Origin: Kumtagia sp963820075
GTDB taxonomy: Bacteria; Pseudomonadota; Alphaproteobacteria; Rhizobiales; Rhizobiaceae
Length of the DNA: 64,000 bases
Assembly: GCA_963820075.1 (NCBI GenBank)
Contig: CAWFYS010000006.1
Coordinates: 186,001-250,000 of the forward strand
Reading direction: 5' to 3'
Shown: piece after piece, positions 27,594 to 36,391 of the stretch
How the letters are laid out: every line of letters begins with the position of its first letter
Position numbering within the stretch: the first letter of the stretch is position 1
The notes under the pieces: generated by a model
Seen by the model: the letters and a program-made list of their open reading frames with translations, nothing else
Told to the model about the DNA's origin: nothing
Databases searched by the model: none
Made by a program: the position numbers and the translations under genes

Positions 27594-28310
27594 ATGCGTC
27601 CGTCCAAGAGACAATATGACGAAATGCGCGCGATCTCCTTCGAGCGCAACATTTCCAAACATGCCGAGGGTTCGTGCCTCGTCAAATTCGGCGACACGCA
27701 TGTGCTATGCACCGCGAGCCTGGAGGAGAAGGTGCCGGGGTGGATGCGCAACACCGGCCGCGGCTGGGTAACGGCCGAATATGGCATGCTGCCGCGCGCC
27801 ACCGGCGAGCGCACGCGCCGCGAGGCATCGGCCGGCAAGCAGGGCGGCCGCACGCTGGAAATCCAGCGACTGATCGGCCGTTCGCTGCGGGCTGTCGTCG
27901 ATCTGCAGGCGCTGGGGGAGGTGCAGATCACCGTCGATTGCGACGTGCTGCAAGCCGATGGCGGGACGCGCACCGCCTCCATCACCGGCGGCTGGGTGGC
28001 GCTGCATGATTGCCTGCGCTGGATGGAGGCGCGCCGGATGACGACGGTCTCGAAGGTGCTTAAGGACCATGTCGCCGCGATTTCCTGCGGCATCCATGAC
28101 GGAGCGCCCGTGCTCGACCTCGACTATGTGGAGGATTCTTCAGCCGGCACCGACGCAAATTTCGTCATGACCGGCAAGGGCGGCATCGTCGAAATCCAGG
28201 GGACGGCTGAAGGCGTACCCTTCAGCGAGGACGAGTTTTCGGCGCTCATGGCGCTCGCCCGCAAAGGCATCGCGCGGCTGGTGAGCCTTCAGCAGATGGC
28301 GGTGGGGTAA
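27594..28310 (+). CDS. rph: Ribonuclease PH
   Basis: A phosphorolytic 3'-exoribonuclease that trims tRNA precursors. The 238-residue length is typical. The family motifs are intact: RPSKRQYDEMR at the N-terminus, GWVTAEYGMLPRAT, the phosphate-binding Arg-rich RTLEIQRLIGRSLRA, and DCDVLQADGGTRTASITGG. It heads a compact plus-strand group with a VOC gene (17 bp gap), rdgB and hemW. Confidence 0.97.
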   Translation: MRPSKRQYDEMRAISFERNISKHAEGSCLVKFGDTHVLCTASLEEKVPGWMRNTGRGWVTAEYGMLPRATGERTRREASAGKQGGRTLEIQRLIGRSLRAVVDLQALGEVQITVDCDVLQADGGTRTASITGGWVALHDCLRWMEARRMTTVSKVLKDHVAAISCGIHDGAPVLDLDYVEDSSAGTDANFVMTGKGGIVEIQGTAEGVPFSEDEFSALMALARKGIARLVSLQQMAVG

Positions 28311-28327
28311 CACGAGGAGGCGACGCG

Positions 28328-28738
28328 ATGATGCCCTCGGCCATCCTCGAATCGGCGCTTTACGTGACCGACCTCGACATCGCGGAGGGCTTCTACCGCG
28401 ACGTGCTCGGCCTGCCCGTGATCGCCCGCGTGGAAGGCCGCCACGTCTTTTTCCGCTGCGGCGGCGGCGTGCTGCTGCTGTTCAATGCGGAGGCGACCAG
28501 GATCCCGCCGCCGCCGGGCGCCAGGCTGCCGGTGCCGCCGCACGGAACGGCAGGCGCGGGGCACCTGTGCTTTGCCGCCACGTCCGGCGAGATAGAGGAC
28601 TGGAAGCGGCGCCTTGAGGACCGGGGCATCGTTGTCGAGGCCGATTTCGAATGGCCGAACGGCGGACGGTCGATCTATTTCCGCGATCCTTCCGGCAATT
28701 CGCTGGAATTCGCGGAGCCAAGAATCTGGGGTCTGTAA
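28328..28738 (+). CDS. VOC-family (glyoxalase/bleomycin resistance-fold) protein
   Basis: A 136-residue VOC protein with MPSAILESALYVTDLDIAEG at the start, a central HGTAGAGHLCFA and the closing RDPSGNSLEFAEP with the metal Glu. A GAGGAGG ribosome site precedes the ATG. The stop codon overlaps the rdgB start by one base (TAATG), so the two are translationally coupled. Substrate unknown; position in an rph-rdgB-hemW group gives no clear hint. Confidence 0.87.
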   Translation: MMPSAILESALYVTDLDIAEGFYRDVLGLPVIARVEGRHVFFRCGGGVLLLFNAEATRIPPPPGARLPVPPHGTAGAGHLCFAATSGEIEDWKRRLEDRGIVVEADFEWPNGGRSIYFRDPSGNSLEFAEPRIWGL

Positions 28739-29385
28739 TGCGCCAACTTACCGAGAAGAAACTTGTCGTCGCCAGCCACAATGGCGGCAAGCTGCGCGAA
28801 TTCGCCGATCTGATGGCGCCGTTCGGCATCGAGGCCGGATCCGCAAAGGATCACGGCCTGCCCGAGCCGGACGAAACCGGCACGAGTTTCGAGGAGAACG
28901 CCTACATCAAGGCTTACGCGGCGGCCAAAGCGACCGGCCTGCCCGCGCTGTCCGACGATTCGGGCCTCTGTATCGATGCGCTGGGCGGCCAACCGGGCAT
29001 CTACACCGCCAACTGGGCTGAGACACCCGAAGGCGGACGCGATTTTCGTGTCGCCATGCAGCGCGCCGAGGTCGCCTTGCAGGAGGTCGGCGCGCTTGAG
29101 CCGGCGCAGCGCTCGGGACGTTTCGTGGCCGTGATCTGCGTTGCCTGGCCGGACGGCCATGCGGAGTATTTTCGCGGCGAGGCGGAAGGCCATCTCGTCT
29201 GGCCGCCGCGCGGCGACCAGGGTTTCGGCTATGACCCGGTCTTCGTGCCGAACGGCCACGAGCGCACTTTCGGCGAAATGGGCGCTGAGGAAAAGCACGG
29301 CTGGAAGCCCGGGCAGGCCGACGCCTTGTCGCATCGGGCGCGCGCCTTCAGGAAATTCGCACACGCCATGCTGGGAGCGGCGTGA
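28738..29385 (+). CDS. rdgB: dITP/XTP pyrophosphatase (RdgB/HAM1)
   Basis: Removes non-canonical purine triphosphates from the nucleotide pool. 215 residues. The substrate-binding start KKLVVASHNGGKLREF, the catalytic SDDSGLCIDALGG and GFGYDPVFVP are all present. The start at 28738 shares a base with the preceding stop. hemW begins 4 bp after its stop codon, so the operon continues. Confidence 0.96.
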   Translation: MRQLTEKKLVVASHNGGKLREFADLMAPFGIEAGSAKDHGLPEPDETGTSFEENAYIKAYAAAKATGLPALSDDSGLCIDALGGQPGIYTANWAETPEGGRDFRVAMQRAEVALQEVGALEPAQRSGRFVAVICVAWPDGHAEYFRGEAEGHLVWPPRGDQGFGYDPVFVPNGHERTFGEMGAEEKHGWKPGQADALSHRARAFRKFAHAMLGAA

Positions 29386-29389
29386 AGCA

Positions 29390-30547
29390 ATGCGGTTCGC
29401 TGAGGAGCCGGGTTTCGGCGTCTACATTCACTGGCCGTTCTGCGCGGCCAAATGCCCCTATTGCGACTTCAACAGCCATGTGCGCCATCAGCCTGTCGAC
29501 CAGCCGCGCTTCGCAGCCGCCTTCGAGCGTGAAATGGCAGCGATGCGCGCCCGCACCGGCCCGCGGGTAGTATCCAGCATTTTCCTCGGCGGCGGCACGC
29601 CCTCGCTGATGCGGCCGGAAACTGTCGGCGTGCTGCTTGAGGCGGTGGCGCGGCATTGGAGCATACAAGACCATATCGAGATCACGCTGGAAGCCAACCC
29701 ATCCTCGGTCGAGGCGGAGCGCTTTCGCGGCTATCGCGCGGCCGGCGTCAACCGCGTGTCGCTCGGCGTGCAGGCGCTGAACGACGCCGATTTGCGATTT
29801 CTCGGCCGGCTGCATGACGTCGCGGAGGCGCTGAAGGCAATCGGTCTGGCGCGCGACATCTTCCCGCGCCTTTCCTTCGACCTGATCTATGCCCGGCCCC
29901 GCCAGACGCTTGACGCCTGGGAGGCCGAGTTGAACGAGGCGATCGGCTATGCGGCGGACCATCTGTCGCTTTACCAGCTCACCATTGAGGAGGGCACGCG
30001 CTTCCATGCACTGCATGCGGCGGGCAAGATCGCGATACCCGACGGGGACCACGCCGCCGACCTCTACGAACTGACGCAGCAGGTGACGGCGGCACGCGGC
30101 CTGCCGGCCTATGAAATCTCGAACCATGCGTGGCCGGGCGCCGAAAGCCGGCACAATCTGACCTACTGGCGCTATGGCGAATATGTGGGCATAGGCCCCG
30201 GCGCGCACGGGCGTTTCCTGGAAGGCGGCCACCGGGTCGTGACCATTGCCGAAAAGATGCCGGAACCCTGGCTGAACCTCGTGGAAGCCAAGGGCCACGG
30301 CGTCGTTGACGGCGAAGTGCTCAACCGCTCGCAGGAGGCGGACGAATTTCTCCTGATGGGGCTGCGCTTGGCGGAAGGCATCGAACTCGACCGCTACGAG
30401 CGGCTGGCGGGCCGCGAATTGTCACCGGAGCGCCTGGCCACCCTGCAGCAGGAGGGGCTCGTCGCACCGATTGGCAATTCGCGCCTGCGCGCCACGCCGG
30501 CCGGCATGGTCGTGCTCGACGCCGTCGTGGCTGACCTGGCGATGTAG
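29390..30547 (+). CDS. hemW: HemW, radical-SAM haem chaperone
   Basis: A radical SAM protein related to oxygen-independent coproporphyrinogen III oxidase. 385 residues. The iron-sulphur motif CAAKCPYCDF (CxxxCxxC) and the SAM glycine motif FLGGGTPSL are present. The HemN-specific extra N-terminal cluster residues are lacking, so HemW (haem insertion into respiratory proteins) fits better than HemN. The start at 29390 (MRFAEEPGFGVYIHWPFC) lies at the family N-terminus. Confidence 0.93.
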   Translation: MRFAEEPGFGVYIHWPFCAAKCPYCDFNSHVRHQPVDQPRFAAAFEREMAAMRARTGPRVVSSIFLGGGTPSLMRPETVGVLLEAVARHWSIQDHIEITLEANPSSVEAERFRGYRAAGVNRVSLGVQALNDADLRFLGRLHDVAEALKAIGLARDIFPRLSFDLIYARPRQTLDAWEAELNEAIGYAADHLSLYQLTIEEGTRFHALHAAGKIAIPDGDHAADLYELTQQVTAARGLPAYEISNHAWPGAESRHNLTYWRYGEYVGIGPGAHGRFLEGGHRVVTIAEKMPEPWLNLVEAKGHGVVDGEVLNRSQEADEFLLMGLRLAEGIELDRYERLAGRELSPERLATLQQEGLVAPIGNSRLRATPAGMVVLDAVVADLAM

Positions 30548-30675
30548 GCCGGGCTTATCGTTCACCTCGTATCGCACCGGGCGGCAATTATCCCGCAAGC
30601 GCGGTTGCCGGACTTCACGAACGCCGCTGCGTCATCGCCGGTGCAAATGCCGGAGATTCGCTACCGCTGGCGGCT

Positions 30676-30689
30676 TTGACGTGGATCAA
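30676..30689 (+). promoter_or_regulatory. FNR/FixK-type box upstream of the cupredoxin gene
   Basis: TTGAC-GTGG-ATCAA matches the consensus TTGAT-N4-ATCAA at 9 of 10 positions. Its centre is about 68 bp before the cupredoxin ATG at 30750, which allows a class II arrangement with transcription starting near 30724. It suggests activation under low oxygen. Confidence 0.6.
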
Positions 30690-30749
30690 GACGCCCGGCG
30701 AGCCGATCATGTCTTGTGGCAAGGCCAATCGATGTTTGTGGAGGAAGAG

Positions 30750-31295
30750 ATGAATCTTCGGTTTTGCTTGGGTGCTCTGTTGGCTCTGACAGCGCCTGTT
30801 GCTCCAGCCTTGGCCGCGGACGAAAAGATCACGGTAAATGTAGCCCTCCTGGACATGACGAGCCTCATGCCCGCCGGGATGGAGGGGTATGGCGTGATGG
30901 GCCACGGAATGATGGGTCGACGCATGATGGGCGAAGGCCAGGGCATGATGGGCCGGGGCCAAGGCATGATGGACGGGATGATGTCGGTTCGTGTGGACAA
31001 GCCGACCGTCAAGGCGGGGATAATGACGTTCGCCGTAGTGAACTGGTCGAGAAGCGTTGTGCATGAGGCGCTTTTGATATCCGTCGACAATCAGGATGCG
31101 CCGCTACCCTATGATTTTGCGCAGTCGCGCGTGCCGGAGGAACAAGTGAAGGTGCTCGGCGAAGCCGAGGATTTGCAGCCCAACGCCTCTCAATCGTTTG
31201 AAGTCACTTTGGGTCCAGGAACGTATCTGCTGATCTGCAACGTGGCGGGTCACTATTCGTCTGGTATGGCGACGCCATTCAGTGTTGTTCCCTAA
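30750..31295 (+). CDS. Exported cupredoxin with a methionine-rich insert
   Basis: A 181-residue protein with signal peptide (RFCLGALLALTAPVAPALAA). Residues about 45-80 form a Met/Gly-rich stretch with repeated MMG units, followed by a beta-sandwich. The end of the domain reads YLLICNVAGHYSSGM: Cys, His and Met in type 1 copper spacing, with the earlier His in SVVHEALL. This predicts a blue-copper protein whose Met-rich segment could also bind Cu(I). ATG at 30750 has a GAGGAAGAG ribosome site. An FNR-like box lies upstream. The TAA stop is supplied by repeat R1 copy C. The exact role (electron carrier, copper store or resistance) is unknown. Confidence 0.85.
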   Translation: MNLRFCLGALLALTAPVAPALAADEKITVNVALLDMTSLMPAGMEGYGVMGHGMMGRRMMGEGQGMMGRGQGMMDGMMSVRVDKPTVKAGIMTFAVVNWSRSVVHEALLISVDNQDAPLPYDFAQSRVPEEQVKVLGEAEDLQPNASQSFEVTLGPGTYLLICNVAGHYSSGMATPFSVVP

Positions 31296-31390
31296 GCTTG
31301 CGTGGTTTCGCCCACGCTTCGCATGCTTAGCCTCTTGTTTTGTCGCAGGTTCCGGAAAACCGTGACACACTTTTCCGGAACCTGCTTAGG
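31291..31390 (+). repeat. Two-hairpin intergenic repeat R1, copy C (plus orientation)
   Basis: About 100 bp beginning CCTAAGC and ending CCTGCTTAGG, with the same internal CCTCTTGTTTTGTCGCAGGT and CGGAAAA/TTTTCCG arms as copy B. The TAA of its first arm (31293-31295) is the stop codon of the cupredoxin gene, so the element abuts the coding sequence exactly. Confidence 0.88.
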
Positions 31391-31642
31391 CGTCGATCAA
31401 TCGTGAACGAGCTTCGGCAGCGCTCACCTGACGAGGCGGCGAGGGTCACGCTGCTCGACAAGCTAGTTCTTGTTCTGGCCGGGATCCTTGCGGCCGTTTT
31501 TCCGGGCGAGCGTCTCGGTCTCGCGAACTGGCCGGGTGTCTTTCACATTAAGGGCGACGCCATTCTGGTTGCCTGGCGCACCCGACAGCCGCGAAGCGCC
31601 TGCGATCCGCCCTATAAGTCCGTCAAAGCGCAATGGCATCGC

Positions 31643-31843
31643 TCAGCGCCGCTGCGCATCCGCCGCGATGGCGCGCGCAAGGATATTGCGGCAAGCTTGA
31701 AGCCTTGACCGGGCCTCAGCCAGCGAAACCGCGTTCATGTCGCCATCCTGTCCCAACCGCTCATGGGTTTCGGACTGCTCCTGCGCTTTACGCCCCGCGT
31801 AGTAGGGGGTGAACGCGTCCTGAATCTGCAAGTTCTCCGGCAT
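31643..31843 (-). CDS. Small conserved-looking hypothetical protein (66 aa)
   Basis: A 66-residue, charged, mostly helical protein: MPENLQIQDAFTPYYAGRKA at the start and SLAEARSRLQACRNILARAI toward the end. A GGAGGAG ribosome site precedes the ATG by 4 bases on the minus strand, which supports translation. No domain is recognised and no signal peptide is present. It lies between repeat copy C and rsmI, divergent from rsmI. The 250 bp between the repeat and this gene hold nothing I can support. Confidence 0.6.
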   Translation of the reverse strand: MPENLQIQDAFTPYYAGRKAQEQSETHERLGQDGDMNAVSLAEARSRLQACRNILARAIAADAQRR

Positions 31844-31944
31844 GGGCTCCTCCGCCGATTAAAACTATACGGTCGCGTTATCGTTCCGCCACCTCGGCGA
31901 AATTACGGCGGCTTTGGACATTCTTTGCCAAATCTCGGTGGGGC

Positions 31945-32880
31945 ATGGCAGAACACGCGGAGAGGAGTTTTAGCCGCTTGATTGACGAAAACCCAAGACG
32001 ACAATTCGTGGTAGGCCAGGCCGAAATAAGCGCCCGACCGATGGAGGCCGCGCTCTATCTCGTGGCCACGCCGATCGGCAATCTTGGCGACATCACACTG
32101 AGGGCGCTGGAGACGCTGGCGGCCGCTGACATACTTGCCTGCGAGGATACGCGCGTGACCCGCATACTGCTCGACCGCTATGGAATCCGGCAGCGTCCGG
32201 TTTCCTACCACGAGCACAACGCGGCGGAGATGGGGCCGCGGCTCCTGGAAGCGCTGTCGGCCGGAAGGAGCGTCGCGCTCGTATCGGACGCCGGCACGCC
32301 GCTGGTTTCCGATCCCGGCTTCAGGCTGGTCGAGCAAGCGCTGAAAGCGGGATTTCGTGTCGTGCCTGTTCCGGGCCCTTCGGCGGTGCTGGCAGCACTT
32401 ACCGCCTCGGGCCTTCCCTCCGACACCTTTCTCTTCGGCGGCTTTCTCCCCGTGAAGGATGGACAACGCCGGTCCCGGCTGGAGGAACTGAAAGCCGTGC
32501 CGGCGACGCTGGTATTCTTCGAGTCGCCGCGCCGGCTTGCCGACACGCTTGCGGCCATGGCGGATGTGTTCGGCCCACGCCCGGCGGCGGTGGCTCGCGA
32601 ACTGACCAAAACTTTCGAGGAAATGCGGACGGGCTCGCTGGCGGAACTGGCCGAGCGCTACGCCGCTCTCGACGCGCCGAAAGGCGAGGTTGTCGTCTGC
32701 GTCGGCCCGCCGCTGGCGCGGGTCGCCGCCGACGCCAGGGACATCGACCGGCTGCTCCTGTCGCTCGCCGCCGAGATGCCGGCCTCGAAGGCAGCCGCCG
32801 AGGCGGCGCGCATGACCGGCGGCCGCAAGCCCGACCTCTACCGGCGGCTGATGGATCTGAGAGCCGATGCTGACAGATGA
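31945..32880 (+). CDS. rsmI: 16S rRNA 2'-O-ribose C1402 methyltransferase
   Basis: Methylates the ribose of C1402 in 16S rRNA, tuning the decoding centre. 311 residues with the tetrapyrrole-methylase fold: LYLVATPIGNLGDITLRALE, ACEDTRVTRILL, the SAM-site ALVSDAGTPLVSDPG, PGPSAVLAALTASGL and ARELTKTFEE. The first about 32 residues before MEAALYLVATP are atypical, so the ATG at 32041 is an alternative start. It overlaps yraN by 14 bp, as in many bacteria. Confidence 0.95.
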   Translation: MAEHAERSFSRLIDENPRRQFVVGQAEISARPMEAALYLVATPIGNLGDITLRALETLAAADILACEDTRVTRILLDRYGIRQRPVSYHEHNAAEMGPRLLEALSAGRSVALVSDAGTPLVSDPGFRLVEQALKAGFRVVPVPGPSAVLAALTASGLPSDTFLFGGFLPVKDGQRRSRLEELKAVPATLVFFESPRRLADTLAAMADVFGPRPAAVARELTKTFEEMRTGSLAELAERYAALDAPKGEVVVCVGPPLARVAADARDIDRLLLSLAAEMPASKAAAEAARMTGGRKPDLYRRLMDLRADADR

Positions 32881-33244
32881 TTCGCGATTTCGGCTGAAAG
32901 CCTATCGGCGGGGCAATCGTGGCGAGTGGCTGGCCGCGCTCATGCTCATGGCCAAGGGCTTCCGGATCGTGGCGCGCCGCTACAGGACCAAACTCGGCGA
33001 AATCGACCTCATCGCCCGGCGCGGCGATCTTGTGCTGATCGTCGAGGTCAAAGCGCGCCCGACCCTGATTGCCGCCATGGAGGCGATCTCGCGCCTGTCG
33101 GAGCGTCGCATCGAGGGGGCGGCCGACCTTTGGCTGTCGCGGCAGCGCGACTATGGCCGGCTGTCGGTGCGCTTCGACATGGTTGCAGTACTGCCGTGGC
33201 GGTTGCCCGTGCATGTGGAAAACGTGTTCCTGGCGCGGAGCTAA
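32867..33244 (+). CDS. YraN/UPF0102-family endonuclease-like protein
   Basis: 125 residues with a restriction-endonuclease-like fold. The catalytic pattern GEIDLIARRGDLVLIVEVKA contains the Asp and the ExK of the PD-(D/E)xK group. The usual partner of rsmI, it starts inside it. The function of YraN in the cell is not settled. The stop codon TAA (33242-33244) belongs to repeat R1 copy D. Confidence 0.93.
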   Translation: MLTDDSRFRLKAYRRGNRGEWLAALMLMAKGFRIVARRYRTKLGEIDLIARRGDLVLIVEVKARPTLIAAMEAISRLSERRIEGAADLWLSRQRDYGRLSVRFDMVAVLPWRLPVHVENVFLARS

Positions 33245-33345
33245 GCAGACTTGCGTGGCTTCGCCCCGCTTCGCCTGCCTAGCTTTCTGCTTTGTCGCAG
33301 ATTTTTATCGGAAAACCGTAAGACACTTTTCCGAAACCTGCCTAG
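33240..33345 (+). repeat. Two-hairpin intergenic repeat R1, copy D (plus orientation)
   Basis: About 106 bp from GCTAAGCAG to CCTGCCTAG, with the TTTGTCGCAG and CGGAAAACCG/TTTTCCG core. Some arm bases are changed, but compensating changes are not consistent, so this copy is somewhat degraded. The TAA in its first arm terminates yraN. Confidence 0.85.
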
Positions 33346-33426
33346 TTTTGCAAAAAACGCTGCTTGCGCCGCACCGCCCGGCAAATCACTCTGACGCTCT
33401 TCAGAGGCAGAAGGAGAGCAAGCACC

Positions 33427-34254
33427 ATGTGCCACTATTGCGTCATCGAAGCCGTGAAGTCCGACATGCTCAGCCGTCGCAGCTTTTTCAAAGGCGCGGC
33501 GATGGCGGCCGGCGCGGTCGCGCTCGGCGCGTCGGTACAGCCGACACGCCTGTTCGCCGCCGAAACGCCGACCAAGGTCGAGGACCTGACGCACGAGCTC
33601 TTCGACACGTTTCCCACCTATTTCGGCGGGCAGCAGCTTTTCTATGACAAGAAGTTCGACTACGCGACGCATACATTCAACCTTTACGAGTTACGGCTGA
33701 GCGAGCACACGGGCACGCATATCGACGCGCCGCTGCATTTCTCGGTCGACGGCAAGTCCGTCGCCGAGCTGCCGGTCGAGGACCTGATCGCGCCGCTGGT
33801 GGTCATCGACATCAAAGCCCGCGCGGCCGAAAACGCCGATGCCCAGGTGACGCCCGACGACATCAAGGCGTGGATTTCCACGAATGGCGACCTGCCGGCG
33901 GGCGCGGTGGTCGCCATGAACTCGGGCTGGGGCGCGCACCTAGCGACGGACAAGTTCCGCAATGCCGCCGCTGACGGCAAGTCGCTGCATTTTCCGGGTT
34001 TCCACGTCGAGGCCGCGCAGTTTCTGATCGAGCAGCCGTCGATCAAGGCGATCGCCGTCGATACATTGTCCCTGGATTTCGGCCCATCGCCGGATTTCAT
34101 CGTCCACAGGACGTGGCTTTCAACCGGACGCTACGGCATCGAGGGGCTCGCCAATCTTGACGCGGTGCCGGCCAGGGGCGCGACCATCGTGGTCGGCGCG
34201 CCGAAGGTCAGGGGCGGCACGGGCGGTCCGGCGCGAATTTTCGCGATGGTATAG
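33427..34254 (+). CDS. Cyclase-family metalloenzyme with Tat signal
   Basis: A 275-residue member of the family that includes kynurenine formamidase and polyketide cyclase-like hydrolases. The N-terminus has a twin-arginine signal (SRRSFFKGAAMAAGAVALGA), so export to the periplasm folded with its metal is expected. The metal-binding motif HTGTHIDAPLHF is intact, and VDTLSLDFG and the closing GAPKVRGGTGGPAR match the family. The start at 33427 (MCHYCVIEAVKS) gives a short tail before the Tat motif; a start at the second Met (33466) is possible. Substrate unknown. Confidence 0.88.
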   Translation: MCHYCVIEAVKSDMLSRRSFFKGAAMAAGAVALGASVQPTRLFAAETPTKVEDLTHELFDTFPTYFGGQQLFYDKKFDYATHTFNLYELRLSEHTGTHIDAPLHFSVDGKSVAELPVEDLIAPLVVIDIKARAAENADAQVTPDDIKAWISTNGDLPAGAVVAMNSGWGAHLATDKFRNAAADGKSLHFPGFHVEAAQFLIEQPSIKAIAVDTLSLDFGPSPDFIVHRTWLSTGRYGIEGLANLDAVPARGATIVVGAPKVRGGTGGPARIFAMV

Positions 34255-34351
34255 CCGAGGCTTCGCGGCAATCCTTCGAAGATTCCGCATTACATTGTCG
34301 CATCCGCCAGACTGCGGCCACGCCGGCGGATGCGATCGATTTCAATGAATC

Positions 34352-35332
34352 TCAGCCGCCGAGTTCCTCGAACAGCACCGTCGAGAGATAGCGTTCGGCG
34401 AAAGATGGGATGATCACGACGAGATTCTTGCCGGTATTCTCCGGCCGCGAGCCGACGACGACCGCCGCCTGCAGCGCCGCGCCCGATGAAATGCCCACCG
34501 GAACGCCTTCCAGGCTGGCGACGAGGCGGGCATTGGCAATCGCGTCGTCATTGGAGACGGTGACGATCTCGTCATAGACCGAGGTGTCGAGGATTTTCGG
34601 CGCGAAGCCGGCGCCGATGCCCTGAATCTTGTGCGGGCCGGGCTGGCCGCCGGAGAGCACCGGCGAGGCTTCCGGTTCGACCGCCACGACATGCAGCGAC
34701 GGCTTGCGCTTCTTGATCACCTGGCCGACGCCGGTGATCGTGCCGCCCGTGCCGATGCCGGCCACCAGAATGTCGATGCCTCCCTGCGTGTCGTTCCAGA
34801 TCTCTTCCGCCGTCGTCTGGCGGTGAATTTCCGGGTTGGCCGGATTCTCGAATTGCTGCGGAATGACGGCATCGGGGATCGTCGCGGCTAGTTCGTCCGC
34901 CTTGGCGATGGCGCCCTTCATGCCCTTCGCTCCCTCGGTCAGCACCAGTTCGGCGCCGAGCAGCGCCAGCATCTTGCGCCGCTCGATCGACATGGTTTCG
35001 GGCATGGTGAGGATCAGCTTGTAGCCCTTGGCCGCGGCCGCGAAGGCGAGCGCAATGCCGGTATTGCCCGAAGTCGGCTCGATCAGCGTGGTTTTGCCCG
35101 GCGTGATCCTGCCCGCCGCTTCCAGCGCCTCGATCATGGCGACGCCGATGCGATCCTTGACGCTGGCGATGGGGTTGAAGAATTCGAGCTTGGCCAGCAG
35201 GTTGGCGACAATACCCTTTTTCCTGGCGAATTTGTCGAGCCGCACCAGCGGCGTGTCGCCGATCGTCTCGGTGATGGAATTGAAGACGCGCCCCCGCCCC
35301 GGAACATGCGTAGGCGTCACCGGCTTGTTCAT
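34352..35332 (-). CDS. cysK: Cysteine synthase A (O-acetylserine sulfhydrylase)
   Basis: A PLP enzyme that makes L-cysteine from O-acetylserine and sulphide. 326 residues. The PLP Lys lies in NPIASVKDRIG, the substrate loop is PTSGNTGIALAF, the phosphate-binding loop is GIGTGGTITGVG, and the C-terminal Ser of PVGISSGAA is present. Monocistronic. A long upstream in-frame extension has no family similarity, so the ATG at 35332 (MNKPVTPTHV) is used. Confidence 0.96.
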   Translation of the reverse strand: MNKPVTPTHVPGRGRVFNSITETIGDTPLVRLDKFARKKGIVANLLAKLEFFNPIASVKDRIGVAMIEALEAAGRITPGKTTLIEPTSGNTGIALAFAAAAKGYKLILTMPETMSIERRKMLALLGAELVLTEGAKGMKGAIAKADELAATIPDAVIPQQFENPANPEIHRQTTAEEIWNDTQGGIDILVAGIGTGGTITGVGQVIKKRKPSLHVVAVEPEASPVLSGGQPGPHKIQGIGAGFAPKILDTSVYDEIVTVSNDDAIANARLVASLEGVPVGISSGAALQAAVVVGSRPENTGKNLVVIIPSFAERYLSTVLFEELGG

Positions 35333-35492
35333 CGCACTCTCTTTCTTGTGAGTCTTTGCTCAGGATAGTTCGTGGCGCGAAAAATCCGAGTGGGCGATTT
35401 ACTCCAGGCGGAACGATATTGGAACGGAATTCCCGCGGAATATCCATCCTGGAACCAAAAATCTCTGTCGGAACCGCATCGACGGCCGGAGC

Positions 35493-36110
35493 TTATTGCC
35501 TGGCCGCGATCGCGAGCGCCGCGCCGGCCATGAAACCGGCGGCAGCGCGGTTCAGCGCCTTCAGGGCGCGCGGCGTGCGAAGCAGCCAGCGCGCCTGCGA
35601 GGCCAGCGCCAGATAAGGCACCAGCACGACGAGCAGAACGACCACGGTGATCGCCACCAATATGCCGTAGTCGGCCGGGGCGATCGACTTAAGGTCGATG
35701 ACGGTCGGCGTAATGGCCAGATAGAAGATCATCGTCTTGGGGTTACCCAGCGTCAGCACAAGGCCGGAGACGAACGCGGCGACCGGCCCGCCTTCGCCCT
35801 TGCGCGCCTCCACCTTTTCCGGAGTGATGCCGCTCGTCCAGAATGTCCAGGCAAGCCAGGCGAGGTACGCAACGCCCAGCCATTTGATGACCAGGAACAT
35901 CATGCCGAAACTTTGCGCGATGAAGGCGAGGCCGAGCACGACGGCGGTGAGATAGGTGAGGTCGCCGACGATCAGGCCGAGCGACATGAATAGCGACGAG
36001 CGGAAGCCGGAACCAAGCGCGCGGGCGACGAGGGCCGTGACGCCCGGGCCGGGAATGGCGGCGGCCAGCGCCAGCGCGCCGCTATAGGCGATGAAACCGG
36101 TGAGCGTCAT
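35493..36110 (-). CDS. LysE/RhtB-family amino-acid exporter
   Basis: A 205-residue inner-membrane protein with about six hydrophobic helices. The LysE signature AAIPGPGVTALVARALGSGF is near the N-terminus and GNPKTMIFYLA lies in the middle. Family members export amino acids or homoserine lactones; the substrate is not predictable. The start at 36110 (MTLTGFIAYSG) is the family start. Confidence 0.9.
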   Translation of the reverse strand: MTLTGFIAYSGALALAAAIPGPGVTALVARALGSGFRSSLFMSLGLIVGDLTYLTAVVLGLAFIAQSFGMMFLVIKWLGVAYLAWLAWTFWTSGITPEKVEARKGEGGPVAAFVSGLVLTLGNPKTMIFYLAITPTVIDLKSIAPADYGILVAITVVVLLVVLVPYLALASQARWLLRTPRALKALNRAAAGFMAGAALAIAARQ

Positions 36111-36289
36111 GGTATTTCCTCGAACCGTCCGGAATGGTCCGGCCGGTTCCCAAGCGTCCGTTGAGCGCTCCCATGCCACGAGTATGACGCGCGGGAAAGG
36201 GTCAGCGGCCGCTTTGCCTGCGGTCCAGCGCGCCTGTCTGCGACTGGAATATTTCCGCCATGGCGCGCGTTTGTATCGTGCACGGCATG

Positions 36290-36380
36290 ATCAGAAAAAT
36301 GTCCCTCGGCTGTCCGACACAAGCCTGCGACAAGACAAGAGGATAAGCAGGCGAGGGCGACCGCATGCAGACCTGCTCGG
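36290..36380 (-). repeat. Two-hairpin repeat R1, copy E (minus orientation, degenerate)
   Basis: On the minus strand it reads GCCTGCTTATCCTCTTGTCT, then TTGTCGCAGG and TGTCGG, followed by an eroded ACATTTTTCTG. The first arm and the second hairpin are only partly kept, so the boundaries are approximate. It lies just before the cytochrome b561 gene. Confidence 0.65.
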
Positions 36381-36391
36381 TTCGACCTTGG

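Noticed and set aside
31340..31708. 122-codon plus-strand frame
   Set aside because: It begins inside repeat R1 copy C, has no ribosome site, and overlaps a better-supported minus-strand small gene.
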